A stretch of 8,969 bases of DNA from Spirochaetae bacterium HGW-Spirochaetae-7 (GCA_002839245.1 PGXR01000127.1:1-8969), one strand, 5' to 3'; counted from the first letter of the stretch, positions 1-7,007 are shown. Notes: a model not told the origin generated them from the letters alone. Made by a program: numbers and translations.

Positions 1-519
1 ACGCCGCCGACATCGCTCTTGTGGGTGATGTCGGGCGAGAGAATTTTGAGCGCGACGGGATAACCGAGCTCGTCGGCCACCTGCGCGGCCTCGGCGGCGG
101 AAGAAACGATGCGCGTATCCACGACCGGAATGCCGTAGGCCGCGAGCAGGGACTTCGCTTCCGCCTCGCTCAACCATTCGCGGTTCTCGCGAAGCGCCGT
201 TTCGACGAGCGAACGCGCTCCTTCGAGATCGCGCTCGGGTTGCGCCGGACCTGCCGCCGGAATTTGGAGCAGGAGGCGCTGGTTGCGGTCGTGCCGGACA
301 TGCAGCATGAAGGCCCGCACCGCGCCTGTCGGCGTCTCATAGGTCGGAATGCGATGCGTCTGAAAGGCCTCGCGAGCGGCGCGTGCACCCTTGTCGCCGA
401 GCCAGTTCGTGAAGACGGGCTTGCTGGACGCCTCCGCCGCCTCGATCACCGCATGCGCGGCGGAGAGATTGTTCACGACCGCCGTCGGGCAGTTCATGAC
501 GAGAACGGCGTCGACGGCC
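1..519 (-). other. Segment encoding ADP-forming acyl-CoA synthetase middle region, probable foreign flank
   Basis: Read on the minus strand this segment gives about 173 residues that match the family pattern of the bacterial one-chain ADP-forming acetyl-CoA synthetases: the ligase domain ending in a VRAFMLHVRHDRNQ stretch, a linker, and the start of the ATP-grasp domain with HKSDVGGV. I read twelve arginine codons between about 381 and 111: nine CGC, two CGG, one CGT and no AGG or AGA. The secreted-protein half and the core genes use AGG regularly. The boundary is estimated from where family resemblance begins and could be off by 10-20 bases either way. Confidence 0.7.
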
Positions 520-1217
520 TTGTCCTCGACCAGTGTTACCTTGGTCTTGGTGGTAGTGGCCGCGACGAAATTGGCGGTGGGGTTGGCCATGAAAAAGGCG
601 ATGGTCGCCTTGTAGTTGTAGCGGTAGCCTATGCTGGTGGCATTCAGGGGCATATAGTTCGCTGTCGGGTCGGCCTTGTTCATGTGGCCATAGTGGACGG
701 TCCGGGAAGCGGGCTTGCCGACAATCACCTTGAGTCCGTCGATGGTCACGTTGACGAGGGTGTCATCGCGGGCAGCCTTGGCGTAGGCGGCTGCGCGGAT
801 GGGGTTGCCCATGAGGCCTTCAAAGTCGCGCTCGAACTGGCGGCTTGGGCGGACGAATCCGTCTTTGGCAGGGGTGAACTGCGACCAGACGCCAACGCCG
901 TTCTGCACGTTGTAGATGTAAAACATGAAGCCCCTGATGGAGAGGTCTGAGCTCGTGGTGTTGGATAAGGGATCGGGTACCCTGACGACGGCACCGTCGA
1001 CGATCGATTTTCCGTCGGGGGAGTTGTTCTCGGCCCATCCGCCCGGCCCCTGCCACTCGGCGAGGCTGGCACTGACGACCTTGGTCCCCTTGATGGCGAC
1101 GGTGGCTTCGCCGATATAGCCGCCCTGGTGGGCGACGAAATACTTGGTCGCGGTCTGCGCGAAAGCCGCAGATGCGCTCAGCAGGAGCGCGAGCGCGATG
1201 AACGTGAACTTCTTCAT
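1..1217 (-). CDS. Secreted protein of unknown function fused in frame to an acyl-CoA synthetase (ADP-forming) fragment; partial at the left edge
   Basis: The start is the ATG at 1217-1215, preceded by AGAGGAGACC; the frame stays open to base 1, giving 405 complete codons. Residues 1-20 are a Sec signal peptide (KK, hydrophobic core, AFA before Q21). Residues 21 to about 230 contain YIGEATVAIKG and EWQGPGGWAE near the start; I recognise no family, and a distant FMN-binding-like fold is only a guess. From about residue 233 the protein reads like the middle of an ADP-forming acetyl-CoA synthetase of the Pat/AcdA type: AVDAVLVMNCPTAVV, then PVFTNWLGDKGARAA, then EWLSEAEAKSLLAAYGIPVV at the start of the ATP-grasp domain, and ILSPDITHKSDVGGV at the edge. 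The CoA-binding N-terminus of that enzyme is absent. A cytosolic enzyme behind an export signal makes no obvious sense, so the frame is probably a chimera. It follows the MATE gene on the same strand but has its own promoter. Confidence 0.75.
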   Translation of the reverse strand, partial: MKKFTFIALALLLSASAAFAQTATKYFVAHQGGYIGEATVAIKGTKVVSASLAEWQGPGGWAENNSPDGKSIVDGAVVRVPDPLSNTTSSDLSIRGFMFYIYNVQNGVGVWSQFTPAKDGFVRPSRQFERDFEGLMGNPIRAAAYAKAARDDTLVNVTIDGLKVIVGKPASRTVHYGHMNKADPTANYMPLNATSIGYRYNYKATIAFFMANPTANFVAATTTKTKVTLVEDKAVDAVLVMNCPTAVVNNLSAAHAVIEAAEASSKPVFTNWLGDKGARAAREAFQTHRIPTYETPTGAVRAFMLHVRHDRNQRLLLQIPAAGPAQPERDLEGARSLVETALRENREWLSEAEAKSLLAAYGIPVVDTRIVSSAAEAAQVADELGYPVALKILSPDITHKSDVGG

Positions 1218-1311
1218 GGAGGTCTCCTCTGTTTGCTGTAGCCTTCACCGCGAAAATGCGGGAAGGATGCGATTGATCTGGGCGAACCTGATGGTTCTCC
1301 ACGGTCCATCA

Positions 1312-1339
1312 ATGATACATAAAAATAGAAATCTGTCAA
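1312..1339 (-). promoter_or_regulatory. Sigma-70-type promoter for the secreted-protein gene, with an AT-rich upstream tract
   Basis: On the minus strand TTGACA (1339-1334, perfect -35) is followed after 16 bases by TATCAT (1317-1312, 5 of 6 to the -10 consensus). Upstream of the -35, bases 1340-1378 are almost entirely A and T, resembling an UP element. The predicted transcript starts near 1305 and has a leader of about 88 nt before the ATG at 1217. The 181-bp gap after the MATE stop holds no convincing GC-rich terminator, so read-through from the MATE operon is also possible. Confidence 0.7.
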
Positions 1340-1398
1340 TATCTATATATAATAAACAATAAAAATATGCCTAAATTCCTTTGTTATCCATTGCTTGA

Positions 1399-2781
1399 TC
1401 AGGCGTGGGCCGCACCGGCGATGCGCCTGAGCGACCGCAGTTCGATGAAGAAGAACGTACCGGTCAGCACCGAACTGAGGACGTCTGACGTCGGGCTGGC
1501 GCCGTACACCCCGTCGAGTCCGAAGAACAGCGGCAGGATGAATAGCAGCGGGATGAGCAGCAGAACTTGCCTGGAGAGGCTCAGGAACATCGCGTGCCTG
1601 GGCTTGCCGACTGCCTGAAAGTAGTTGGCTCCGACGATCTGAAAGCCGACGAAGGGGAACATCGAGAAGAATATCTTCATGGCGCGCGTGCCGATATCCA
1701 GAAGTTCGGCGTTTCCTCGGGAGAATATCGAGATGATCGCCTGTGGAAAAAGCCTTGTCACCAGCCATCCCACGATGACTATCACCGTGGCGGCCATGAT
1801 GGCCAGTTCGGTCGTACGGATGACCCGTTTGTACTGTTTCGCGCCGTAGTTGTAGCCGATTATAGGCTGCGCGCCCTGGTTCAGCCCGAAGATGGGCATC
1901 AGGATCAGCATGGCGACGCTGTAGATGATGCCCATGGCCGATATGGCCATGTCGCCGCCGTAGCTCTGGAGCCTGTTGTTGAGAATGGTATTGAGGGCGC
2001 TCGCCGCCAGCTGCATCGAAAACGGCGCGGAACCGATGGCGAAAATCCGGAGCACGACGTCCCTGCGTAGCTTCATCTTCGAGGCGTCGAGGACCAGGTG
2101 GCTCTTGCCGCCCATGAAATAGCGGAGGACCCATACGGCGCTCACGCCCTGGCTGATTATCGTGGCCCACGCCGCGCCGGCTATGCCCATGTCCAGCACG
2201 AAGATGAATATGGGATCGAGGATGGTGTTGAGGACCGCGCCGATCAGCATCGTCCCCATGGCCATCTTCGGGTTGCCTTCACCCCTGATGAAATTGTTCA
2301 TGCCGAATCCGATGCTGTTGAGCACCACGCCGAAGAGTATGATCCTCATGTAGCTTCTGGCGAACGGCAGGATCGCGTCGCTGGCTCCGGCGAAGCGGAG
2401 CAACGGGTCCAGGAAGGCAAGGCCGGCGACCGTCAGGACGGCCGACACGATGATTATCAGCACGAACGCGTTGTTGAGGACGCTCTCTGCGAAATCCTTC
2501 TTTCCCTCCCCGAGAGAAATTGACAGGAGGGAACCGCCGCCTATACCCACCAGCATGCCGAAAGCCATGAAGACCAGCATGAATGGGAAGCTGACCGTCG
2601 CGCCGGCCAGGCCGAGCGGGCCGACGCCGTTGCCGATGAATATCCTGTCGACGACGTTGTAGAGCGACTGGACGAGCATGCCGACGATGGCAGGCACAGA
2701 AAATCGCAGGAGAAGGCGCCCTATGCTCGCCGTTCCAAGTTGCGCCGTCCTGTCGTTCCTCATCTTGCGTTCATCGCCCAT
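1399..2781 (-). CDS. MATE-family multidrug/cation efflux protein
   Basis: This encodes 460 residues, the usual length for a 12-helix MATE transporter, an inner-membrane antiporter that uses a sodium or proton gradient to export organic cations or other small molecules. Family features include the first helix region with LLLRFSVPAIVGMLVQSLYN and VVDRIFIGNGVGPLGLAGAT, then GMLVGIGGGSLLSISLGEGK. The second half repeats the pattern with FSMQLAASALNTILNN, MGIIYSVAMLILMPIFGLNQG and AQPIIGYNYGAKQYKR, typical of the NorM/MepA-like branch. The start is the ATG at 2781, with GGAGAG nine bases upstream; the same frame is open further upstream but that part overlaps another gene and is spurious. A later ATG at 2763 lacks a ribosome site. 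It lies 26 bp after the YesL/DUF624-like gene and is probably cotranscribed with it. Substrate unknown. Confidence 0.92.
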   Translation of the reverse strand: MGDERKMRNDRTAQLGTASIGRLLLRFSVPAIVGMLVQSLYNVVDRIFIGNGVGPLGLAGATVSFPFMLVFMAFGMLVGIGGGSLLSISLGEGKKDFAESVLNNAFVLIIIVSAVLTVAGLAFLDPLLRFAGASDAILPFARSYMRIILFGVVLNSIGFGMNNFIRGEGNPKMAMGTMLIGAVLNTILDPIFIFVLDMGIAGAAWATIISQGVSAVWVLRYFMGGKSHLVLDASKMKLRRDVVLRIFAIGSAPFSMQLAASALNTILNNRLQSYGGDMAISAMGIIYSVAMLILMPIFGLNQGAQPIIGYNYGAKQYKRVIRTTELAIMAATVIVIVGWLVTRLFPQAIISIFSRGNAELLDIGTRAMKIFFSMFPFVGFQIVGANYFQAVGKPRHAMFLSLSRQVLLLIPLLFILPLFFGLDGVYGASPTSDVLSSVLTGTFFFIELRSLRRIAGAAHA

Positions 2782-2807
2782 CAGCGTGTCTCTCCGATCA
2801 TCAGGTG

Positions 2808-3578
2808 TCACCGTCTCCAAGGGAAAAGCAGGTCTTTGAGCTTGCGCTCGCCGAACTCTTCCCTGTCTTGCGCAAGCAGCTCTTTCCACGGCGTCGGCCC
2901 GGTCGCCGTGCCTCCGGATGCCTTGAGCCACCTCAGCCGGTGCATGCGCAACCTGTACGCCTCGCAGCCGGCGAGCAGCGCCGCGGCGGGACCGGGTAAC
3001 AGGAACGCCACCATCGGCGAAAGCGCGATGCAGACGACGCCATAAAGAAACAGCGCTACCGCGAACAGCGGCGCGTCGATGAACAGCAGGAACGAAAGTT
3101 TCATCGTCTCGATGAAGCCGCCGCCGCCGCCCGCCTTGGCCGGCAGGTAATACTGGAGCATGAGGCAAAGCGACGCGAGGAGCCAGAACAGCAGGCTGGC
3201 GGCGAACGCTCCTATGAAGCCGCCCAAAGCCGAATAGAAGCGCAGTCCGGTGGCGGCGCTCGTGATGGCCAGCGTGAGCATCGCGCCGAGCTGCATGCCC
3301 GGCACCAGAGCTTTTGCCAAGGCGCGGCGCACCGTTTCCAGCTTCACCGACTTGAAGTCCGCGACCTCCGAAAACGCGAACGACGCTACGGCGCACCAGT
3401 ACGCGGCGCCGAAAACAATGAGAGCGATGCTTAGAATCCTGACGGAAATCGATTCGAAGCGGGTCGCCAGGGTTATGCCGGCCGCCGTGATGGCGAGGGC
3501 GGCGCCGTTGAAGCAGGCTACGGCCATCATGTTGTCCCAGAGGTCATGGAAGCTTCTGCTGAGAAAAAATCTGAACAT
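2808..3578 (-). CDS. YesL/DUF624-like integral membrane protein
   Basis: This encodes 256 residues with about five hydrophobic segments: approximately residues 16-36, 46-70, 95-118, 122-145 and 168-200. The opening FRFFLSRSFHDLWDN and the basic C-terminal tail ending in LLFPWRR fit small membrane proteins resembling YesL/DUF624, which often sit beside sugar-uptake genes in Firmicutes and spirochaetes. Their biochemical role is not established. Residues 152-156 are five consecutive glycines next to the sequence FIETMKLSF. The ATG at 3578 has no Shine-Dalgarno sequence in front of it, and a candidate promoter ends just upstream, which would fit a leaderless message. The gene is divergent from the sugar-transport operon and followed closely by the MATE gene. 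The family call rests on overall architecture, so a generic hypothetical membrane protein is the safe reading. Confidence 0.8.
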   Translation of the reverse strand: MFRFFLSRSFHDLWDNMMAVACFNGAALAITAAGITLATRFESISVRILSIALIVFGAAYWCAVASFAFSEVADFKSVKLETVRRALAKALVPGMQLGAMLTLAITSAATGLRFYSALGGFIGAFAASLLFWLLASLCLMLQYYLPAKAGGGGGFIETMKLSFLLFIDAPLFAVALFLYGVVCIALSPMVAFLLPGPAAALLAGCEAYRLRMHRLRWLKASGGTATGPTPWKELLAQDREEFGERKLKDLLFPWRR

Positions 3579-3585
3579 TCATAGA

Positions 3586-3614
3586 CATATACCAGTCCGG
3601 GCCACGTTGTGCAA
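3586..3614 (-). promoter_or_regulatory. Candidate promoter for the DUF624-like/MATE operon, giving a near-leaderless transcript
   Basis: On the minus strand TTGCAC (3614-3609) is followed after exactly 17 bases by TATATG (3591-3586). The match to consensus is modest (3 of 6 and 4 of 6), but the spacing is ideal. A start about seven bases downstream falls at 3579-3580, directly before the ATG at 3578. This is consistent with the missing ribosome site there. Without transcript data it remains a candidate. Confidence 0.4.
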
Positions 3615-3638
3615 GGGATGCCGCGTTTTCAAACAAAA

Positions 3639-3671
3639 TTCCGGGATGGCGGCATTGCGGGCATCCCGGAA
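3639..3671. repeat. Perfect 10-bp inverted repeat in the divergent intergenic region; operator or hairpin
   Basis: TTCCGGGATG (3639-3648) and CATCCCGGAA (3662-3671) are exact reverse complements separated by 13 bases. The half-site centres are 23 bp apart, roughly two helical turns, so a dimeric regulator acting on both divergent operons is possible. Read on the minus strand, the hairpin is followed by AATTTTGTTTG, loosely like an intrinsic terminator that would stop antisense transcription leaving the transport operon. On the plus strand no T-run follows, so it is not a terminator there. I found no convincing promoter for the gene at 3717. Confidence 0.6.
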
Positions 3672-3716
3672 CGCCTTGAAGATGGCAATTGAGTAAATTC
3701 ATACCAGGAGGAAGAA

Positions 3717-5015
3717 ATGAAACGTCTAGCAGCTGTATTGCTTGCCATCGTATTGGTCGCCCCCGCGTTCGCGCAGGCCCCGACGGTATCCGCCCTCAAG
3801 GGCAAGAAGGTGGATGTCTCCATCTGGACCCATGAAGACCCCAACAGGACAGCGCTCGAGAAGAGGCTGATCGACGAGTTCATGAAGGCGAATCCCGGCG
3901 TCACGGTCAATTACCAGACCTATCCATCCGGCAAGATCAAGGACATCGTCGTAGCCGGTTTCGCGGCCAACGCCGGGCCCGACATCTTCAACCTCGAGAT
4001 TTTCGACGAGTACCAGTTCATCACCAACGGGCGAGTCGCCCCGGTGGACTTCAAGGCCGCCGGTTTCAAGAGCCTCAAGGACATGCAGGCAAAGTACATG
4101 CCGGGGATGCTGGATTCGGTTACGGAGGGTGGCAAGATTTACGGCATGCCCCTCGAACTGACCAACTGGGCTTTGTACCTCAACAAGAAGATCTTCAGGG
4201 ACGCCGGCCTCGACCCGATGAAGGACTATCCCAAGACCTGGGAAGACGTGATGTCCCTCTCCGAGAAGATAGTCAAGCGTGACGGCCAGATCATCACGCG
4301 CCGCGGTTTTGATTTCCGCTATGGCTACTACCTTACCTCGGTCATGCCGATGGTCGAGCAACTCGGCGGCGATCTCATCTCCAAGGACGGCAAGAGCGTT
4401 ATCACCGGTGATGCCGCCTGGCTCAAGGTGCTGAATTATTTCAGGGATTTCGGCCCCAACGGCAAGAACCTTGGCTCGCCGACTTATACCGCCGCCCGCA
4501 AGGTATTCGACAACGACAGGAACGAGATCGCCATGTCCCTGTCCGGACTCTACCAGGAAGCCAGGATCCGCGACGCGAACCCTGCTTTCTTCAGCTCCGG
4601 CGAGTGGATGGTCGTTCCCTTCCCGCAGTGGAAGGACGCCGTGCGGAAGGTCCCGAACAATTACTACGGCCATTTCTACATGGTCAATGCCCAGAAGTCC
4701 AAGCTTAACCAGCAGGCCTCATGGTCGTTGCTTGGCTACATGCTGAGCCACGGCGCTGAATACCTCGAGAAGGTAGCGATAGTGCAACCGTCGAAAGCCC
4801 TCATGGATTCGTCGACGTACAAGTCAATGCCGTATTCCGACGTGTTCACCAAGGACATGGCCGCCGGCCACATCGTCTACTACGGTGCCGCCAGCTCCAA
4901 GATAGAGGCCCTGCTCAAGGAAGCCTTCGAGTCGGTGATGCTTTCCGGCGTCGAGCCTTCAAAGGCGCTCGAGAAGCTACGCAAGGATGTCACCGCCGCA
5001 TTGGCTGACATATAA
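3717..5015 (+). CDS. Extracellular solute-binding protein, family 1 (CUT1 sugar ABC transporter)
   Basis: This encodes 432 residues, normal for a MalE/UgpB-type binding protein that captures a sugar or sugar derivative in the periplasm and delivers it to the permeases encoded downstream. Residues 1-19 are a Sec signal peptide cleaved after AFA; there is no lipobox. The mature N-terminus has VDVSIWTHEDPNRTALEKR, followed by FMKANPGVTVNY, GPDIFNLEIFDEYQ (87-100) and the family 1 hallmark GKIYGMPLELTNWALYLNKK (139-158), then a TWEDV stretch near 174-178. AGGAGG lies five bases before the ATG, a strong ribosome site that fits a highly expressed binding protein. It opens the operon and is separated from the permease genes by a large hairpin. 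The ligand cannot be read from sequence; an oligosaccharide, glycerol-phosphate derivative or polyol are all possible. Confidence 0.93.
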   Translation: MKRLAAVLLAIVLVAPAFAQAPTVSALKGKKVDVSIWTHEDPNRTALEKRLIDEFMKANPGVTVNYQTYPSGKIKDIVVAGFAANAGPDIFNLEIFDEYQFITNGRVAPVDFKAAGFKSLKDMQAKYMPGMLDSVTEGGKIYGMPLELTNWALYLNKKIFRDAGLDPMKDYPKTWEDVMSLSEKIVKRDGQIITRRGFDFRYGYYLTSVMPMVEQLGGDLISKDGKSVITGDAAWLKVLNYFRDFGPNGKNLGSPTYTAARKVFDNDRNEIAMSLSGLYQEARIRDANPAFFSSGEWMVVPFPQWKDAVRKVPNNYYGHFYMVNAQKSKLNQQASWSLLGYMLSHGAEYLEKVAIVQPSKALMDSSTYKSMPYSDVFTKDMAAGHIVYYGAASSKIEALLKEAFESVMLSGVEPSKALEKLRKDVTAALADI

Positions 5016-5036
5016 GGCTGGACAAGGAAAATACGA

Positions 5037-5188
5037 CCACGGAGGCGCGGAGACGCGGAGAAGGTCGAGAGACAATGGAAAAGCAAGGGAGAAACGAAAG
5101 AGCAGGAAACAGGAAGCTAGTATTTGACTTTCCTGCTATCTCTCGCCCTGCCTCCATTTCTTGACTTCGCGTCCCTGTGTCTCCGTGG
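5037..5188 (+). repeat. Intercistronic ~150-nt imperfect palindrome (REP-like hairpin) between binding-protein and permease genes
   Basis: The outer arms are 5037-5060 and 5165-5188. They begin CCACGGAG and end CTCCGTGG and match as reverse complements at 19 of 24 positions. Four of the five mismatches become G-U pairs in the plus-strand RNA, leaving one A-C mismatch. The fold continues inward: TCGAGA (5065) with TCTTGA (5159), AATGGA (5074) with TCCATT (5153), GCAAGG (5083) with CCCTGC (5146), and AGCAGGAAA (5101) with TTTCCTGCT (5129), closing on a 19-nt loop. The 223-bp gap between 5016 and 5238 contains no gene. There is no T-run after the structure, so it is unlikely to be a simple intrinsic terminator. 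Its place in the operon suggests mRNA stabilisation or attenuation. Confidence 0.8.
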
Positions 5189-5238
5189 CATTCTTGCGCA
5201 CTACAGGCCATCAAGCAGATCTTCCTGGAGGTTGATCG

Positions 5239-6150
5239 ATGAAATCGCGCCAATCGATGGGCAGGCTCGAGCGTAACAGGTCTAAATGGGGTTGGCTCTT
5301 CGTCGCGCCGGGACTCGTGTTCTTCTCGGTATTCTCGTTCTACCCGATGCTCAACGCGATCTGGACCAGCTTCTTCAACAAGAGGCTCCTGTCCCTCAAG
5401 CGGCCAAATTTCATCGGTCTCCAGAACTATGTCCGGGTGCTCGGATCGGAGGACTTCTGGAACTCGGCCCGGGCGACCGCGACATTCACCGTAGGCGTCT
5501 TCGTGCCGTTATTCATCATGAGCCTCCTTTTCGCCGCGCTTATCACCTCCATGAAGCGCGGCAAGAGACTGGCCCAGGCTGCGCTGTACTCGCCTGCCGT
5601 GCTGTCGTCGGTAGTGGCGGCGCTCATCTGGCTCCTCATGCTCGACCCCCGCGGCCTTGCCAACCAGTTCGTCAACTGGATATCGCGGACCCCGGGCATT
5701 GACCATCGCTGGCTCTCCGACTCGGTCATGGTGCAGGTCTCGACGATGATCGTCTACGTATGGAAATACCTGGGCTATTTTACGATTCTTTTCGTCACCG
5801 GCATTGGCAAGATTCCCGATTCGGTCAACGAGGCGGCGGTGATGGACGGCGCGGGGCCGATACGGTGCTTCTTCTCCATTACCTTGCCGTTGCTGCGTCC
5901 GACGACGGTCCTCGTCTCGGTGATGATACTCATACAGTGCATGAAGACCTTCAGCACGCAATACCTGTTCACCCAGGGAGGTGCGCCCCTCGGGCCGATC
6001 AACGTCATTACGCTCAACATCTACAATACCGCCATGCGCGACCTCAACATCGGCAAGGCCAGCGTCATGAGCACCATCCTGTTCCTGTTCATGATGGGAC
6101 TGACGTGGGTACAGCTCCGGGTCTCCAGGCGCGACGAGGCCGAGCTGTGA
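5239..6150 (+). CDS. CUT1 ABC transporter permease, MalF/UgpA-like
   Basis: This encodes 303 residues with six predicted helices, at roughly 18-41, 81-103, 112-134, 165-187, 213-235 and 272-294. It is one half of the membrane channel of a carbohydrate importer. The opening WGWLFVAPGLVFFSVFSFYP is typical of the MalF/UgpA side. The EAA loop at 199-221 reads EAAVMDGAGPIRCFFSITLP and keeps the consensus G, the F and I positions and LP; this loop docks on the ATPase. TGGAGG lies seven bases before the ATG. The gene follows the hairpin and its stop overlaps the start of the second permease gene (GTGA), so the two are translationally coupled. No ATPase gene is present in the operon; CUT1 systems often share one encoded elsewhere, such as an MsmX/UgpC type. 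Confidence 0.95.
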   Translation: MKSRQSMGRLERNRSKWGWLFVAPGLVFFSVFSFYPMLNAIWTSFFNKRLLSLKRPNFIGLQNYVRVLGSEDFWNSARATATFTVGVFVPLFIMSLLFAALITSMKRGKRLAQAALYSPAVLSSVVAALIWLLMLDPRGLANQFVNWISRTPGIDHRWLSDSVMVQVSTMIVYVWKYLGYFTILFVTGIGKIPDSVNEAAVMDGAGPIRCFFSITLPLLRPTTVLVSVMILIQCMKTFSTQYLFTQGGAPLGPINVITLNIYNTAMRDLNIGKASVMSTILFLFMMGLTWVQLRVSRRDEAEL

Positions 6151-7007
6151 GCCGGCGCCGGTCCATGTCACTCTTCGATACGGCGGCTCCTCTCGTCAGC
6201 GGCGCCGTGGTCGCCTTGACCTGCGCCCTGGTTCTCGTCCCGCTCGCATTCATGGCCGGCGCGTCGCTGATGCCCGCGATGGACATCATGAAGATGCCGT
6301 ACCGCTGGATTCCCGAGACATGGAAGCCCGCGAATTTCCTCCGCGCCCTGGCAGGCAACGACGGCGCGTGGATGTACCTGCGGAACATCCTCAACTCGGT
6401 GATAGTATCCACGTCTATAGCCGTTTCAACAGTCGTTCTGTCGTCGCTCGTCGGCTACGGGCTTGCCAAGTTCGAATTCAGGGGACGCAACGCCGTATTC
6501 ATGGCCATCATGGGAACGATGATGATTCCGTTCGAGACGGTGATGATTCCTCTGTACCTGATAATCGTCAAAGCCGGGATGCAGAACTCGTACGCGGGCC
6601 TCATCGTGCCGTTCCTCATGAACGCGTTCGGCGTCTTCATCATGCGGCAGTACCTGATTACCTTCCCCGGTGACATGCTCGACGCGGCGCGCATCGACGG
6701 TTGCTCCGAGCCGCGGATATTCTGGGACATCGTTTTCAGGAACTCCGGCCCTGCCGCGGCGACACTCGCGGTACTGTCGTTCCGCCAGCAGTGGGACAAC
6801 CTGCTGTGGCCGCTCCTGGTCGCCCAGGAAGAAAAGATGAAGACCATACCCGCCTACATCGTCAAATTCGCGGCGGAGAAGCACGCGGACGAAGGGGCCA
6901 TGATGGCCGTCGCGGTTATCGCTTCGCTGCCAGTCTTCGTGCTATTCTTCACCCTGTCCAAATACTTCCTCGGAGGTTCGGCCGTCTACCAGGCCGGCAA
7001 GGAATGA
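6147..7007 (+). CDS. CUT1 ABC transporter permease, MalG/UgpE-like, with a non-canonical EAA loop
   Basis: I take the GTG at 6147, which overlaps the preceding stop as GTGA, has GAGG about eight bases upstream and gives a basic N-terminus (SRRRS). An ATG at 6165 is possible but lacks a ribosome site. From the GTG the protein is 286 residues with six helices. Family features are SVIVSTSIAVSTVVLSSLVG and YGLAKFEFRGR, then MIPFETVMIPLYLII, then the EAA loop starting DAARIDGCSEPRIFWDI (179-195). The loop's usual I-x-LP ending is here I-V-F-R, so the conserved Leu-Pro is missing. The C-terminus closes with KYFLGGSAVYQAGKE, normal for MalG-type proteins (usually ending near G-A-V-K). It forms the channel with the previous product, and the next gene starts inside its last codons. 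Confidence 0.93.
   Translation: MSRRRSMSLFDTAAPLVSGAVVALTCALVLVPLAFMAGASLMPAMDIMKMPYRWIPETWKPANFLRALAGNDGAWMYLRNILNSVIVSTSIAVSTVVLSSLVGYGLAKFEFRGRNAVFMAIMGTMMIPFETVMIPLYLIIVKAGMQNSYAGLIVPFLMNAFGVFIMRQYLITFPGDMLDAARIDGCSEPRIFWDIVFRNSGPAAATLAVLSFRQQWDNLLWPLLVAQEEKMKTIPAYIVKFAAEKHADEGAMMAVAVIASLPVFVLFFTLSKYFLGGSAVYQAGKE

Noticed and set aside
21..950. Long plus-strand open frame (309 codons)
   Set aside because: It is antisense to the minus-strand frame that has a signal peptide, a ribosome site and recognisable acyl-CoA synthetase motifs; its own translation is rich in Arg and Gly with no family pattern, as expected for an antisense shadow in GC-rich DNA.
2782..3396. N-terminal extension of the MATE frame upstream of 2781
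   Set aside because: The frame is open but overlaps the DUF624-like gene, has low-complexity Arg/Ala/Gly composition, and the ATG at 2781 has a good ribosome site and gives the standard MATE length.
3726..4673. Long minus-strand open frame opposite the first binding protein
   Set aside because: The plus strand encodes a clear family 1 binding protein with a signal peptide; the antisense translation has no recognisable motifs.
5016..5238. Intrinsic terminator ending the transcript after the first binding protein
   Set aside because: The structure is much larger than a typical terminator stem and no T-run follows 5188; the permeases need to be expressed with the binding protein, so partial attenuation or mRNA stabilisation fits better.
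5760..6146. Upstream part of the second permease frame
   Set aside because: It overlaps the first permease in another frame and has no membrane-protein character; the GTG at 6147 with GTGA coupling is the better start.
6701..7003. Upstream part of the HAD frame
   Set aside because: It lies inside the second permease gene; HAD motif I begins immediately after the ATG pair at 7004/7007.
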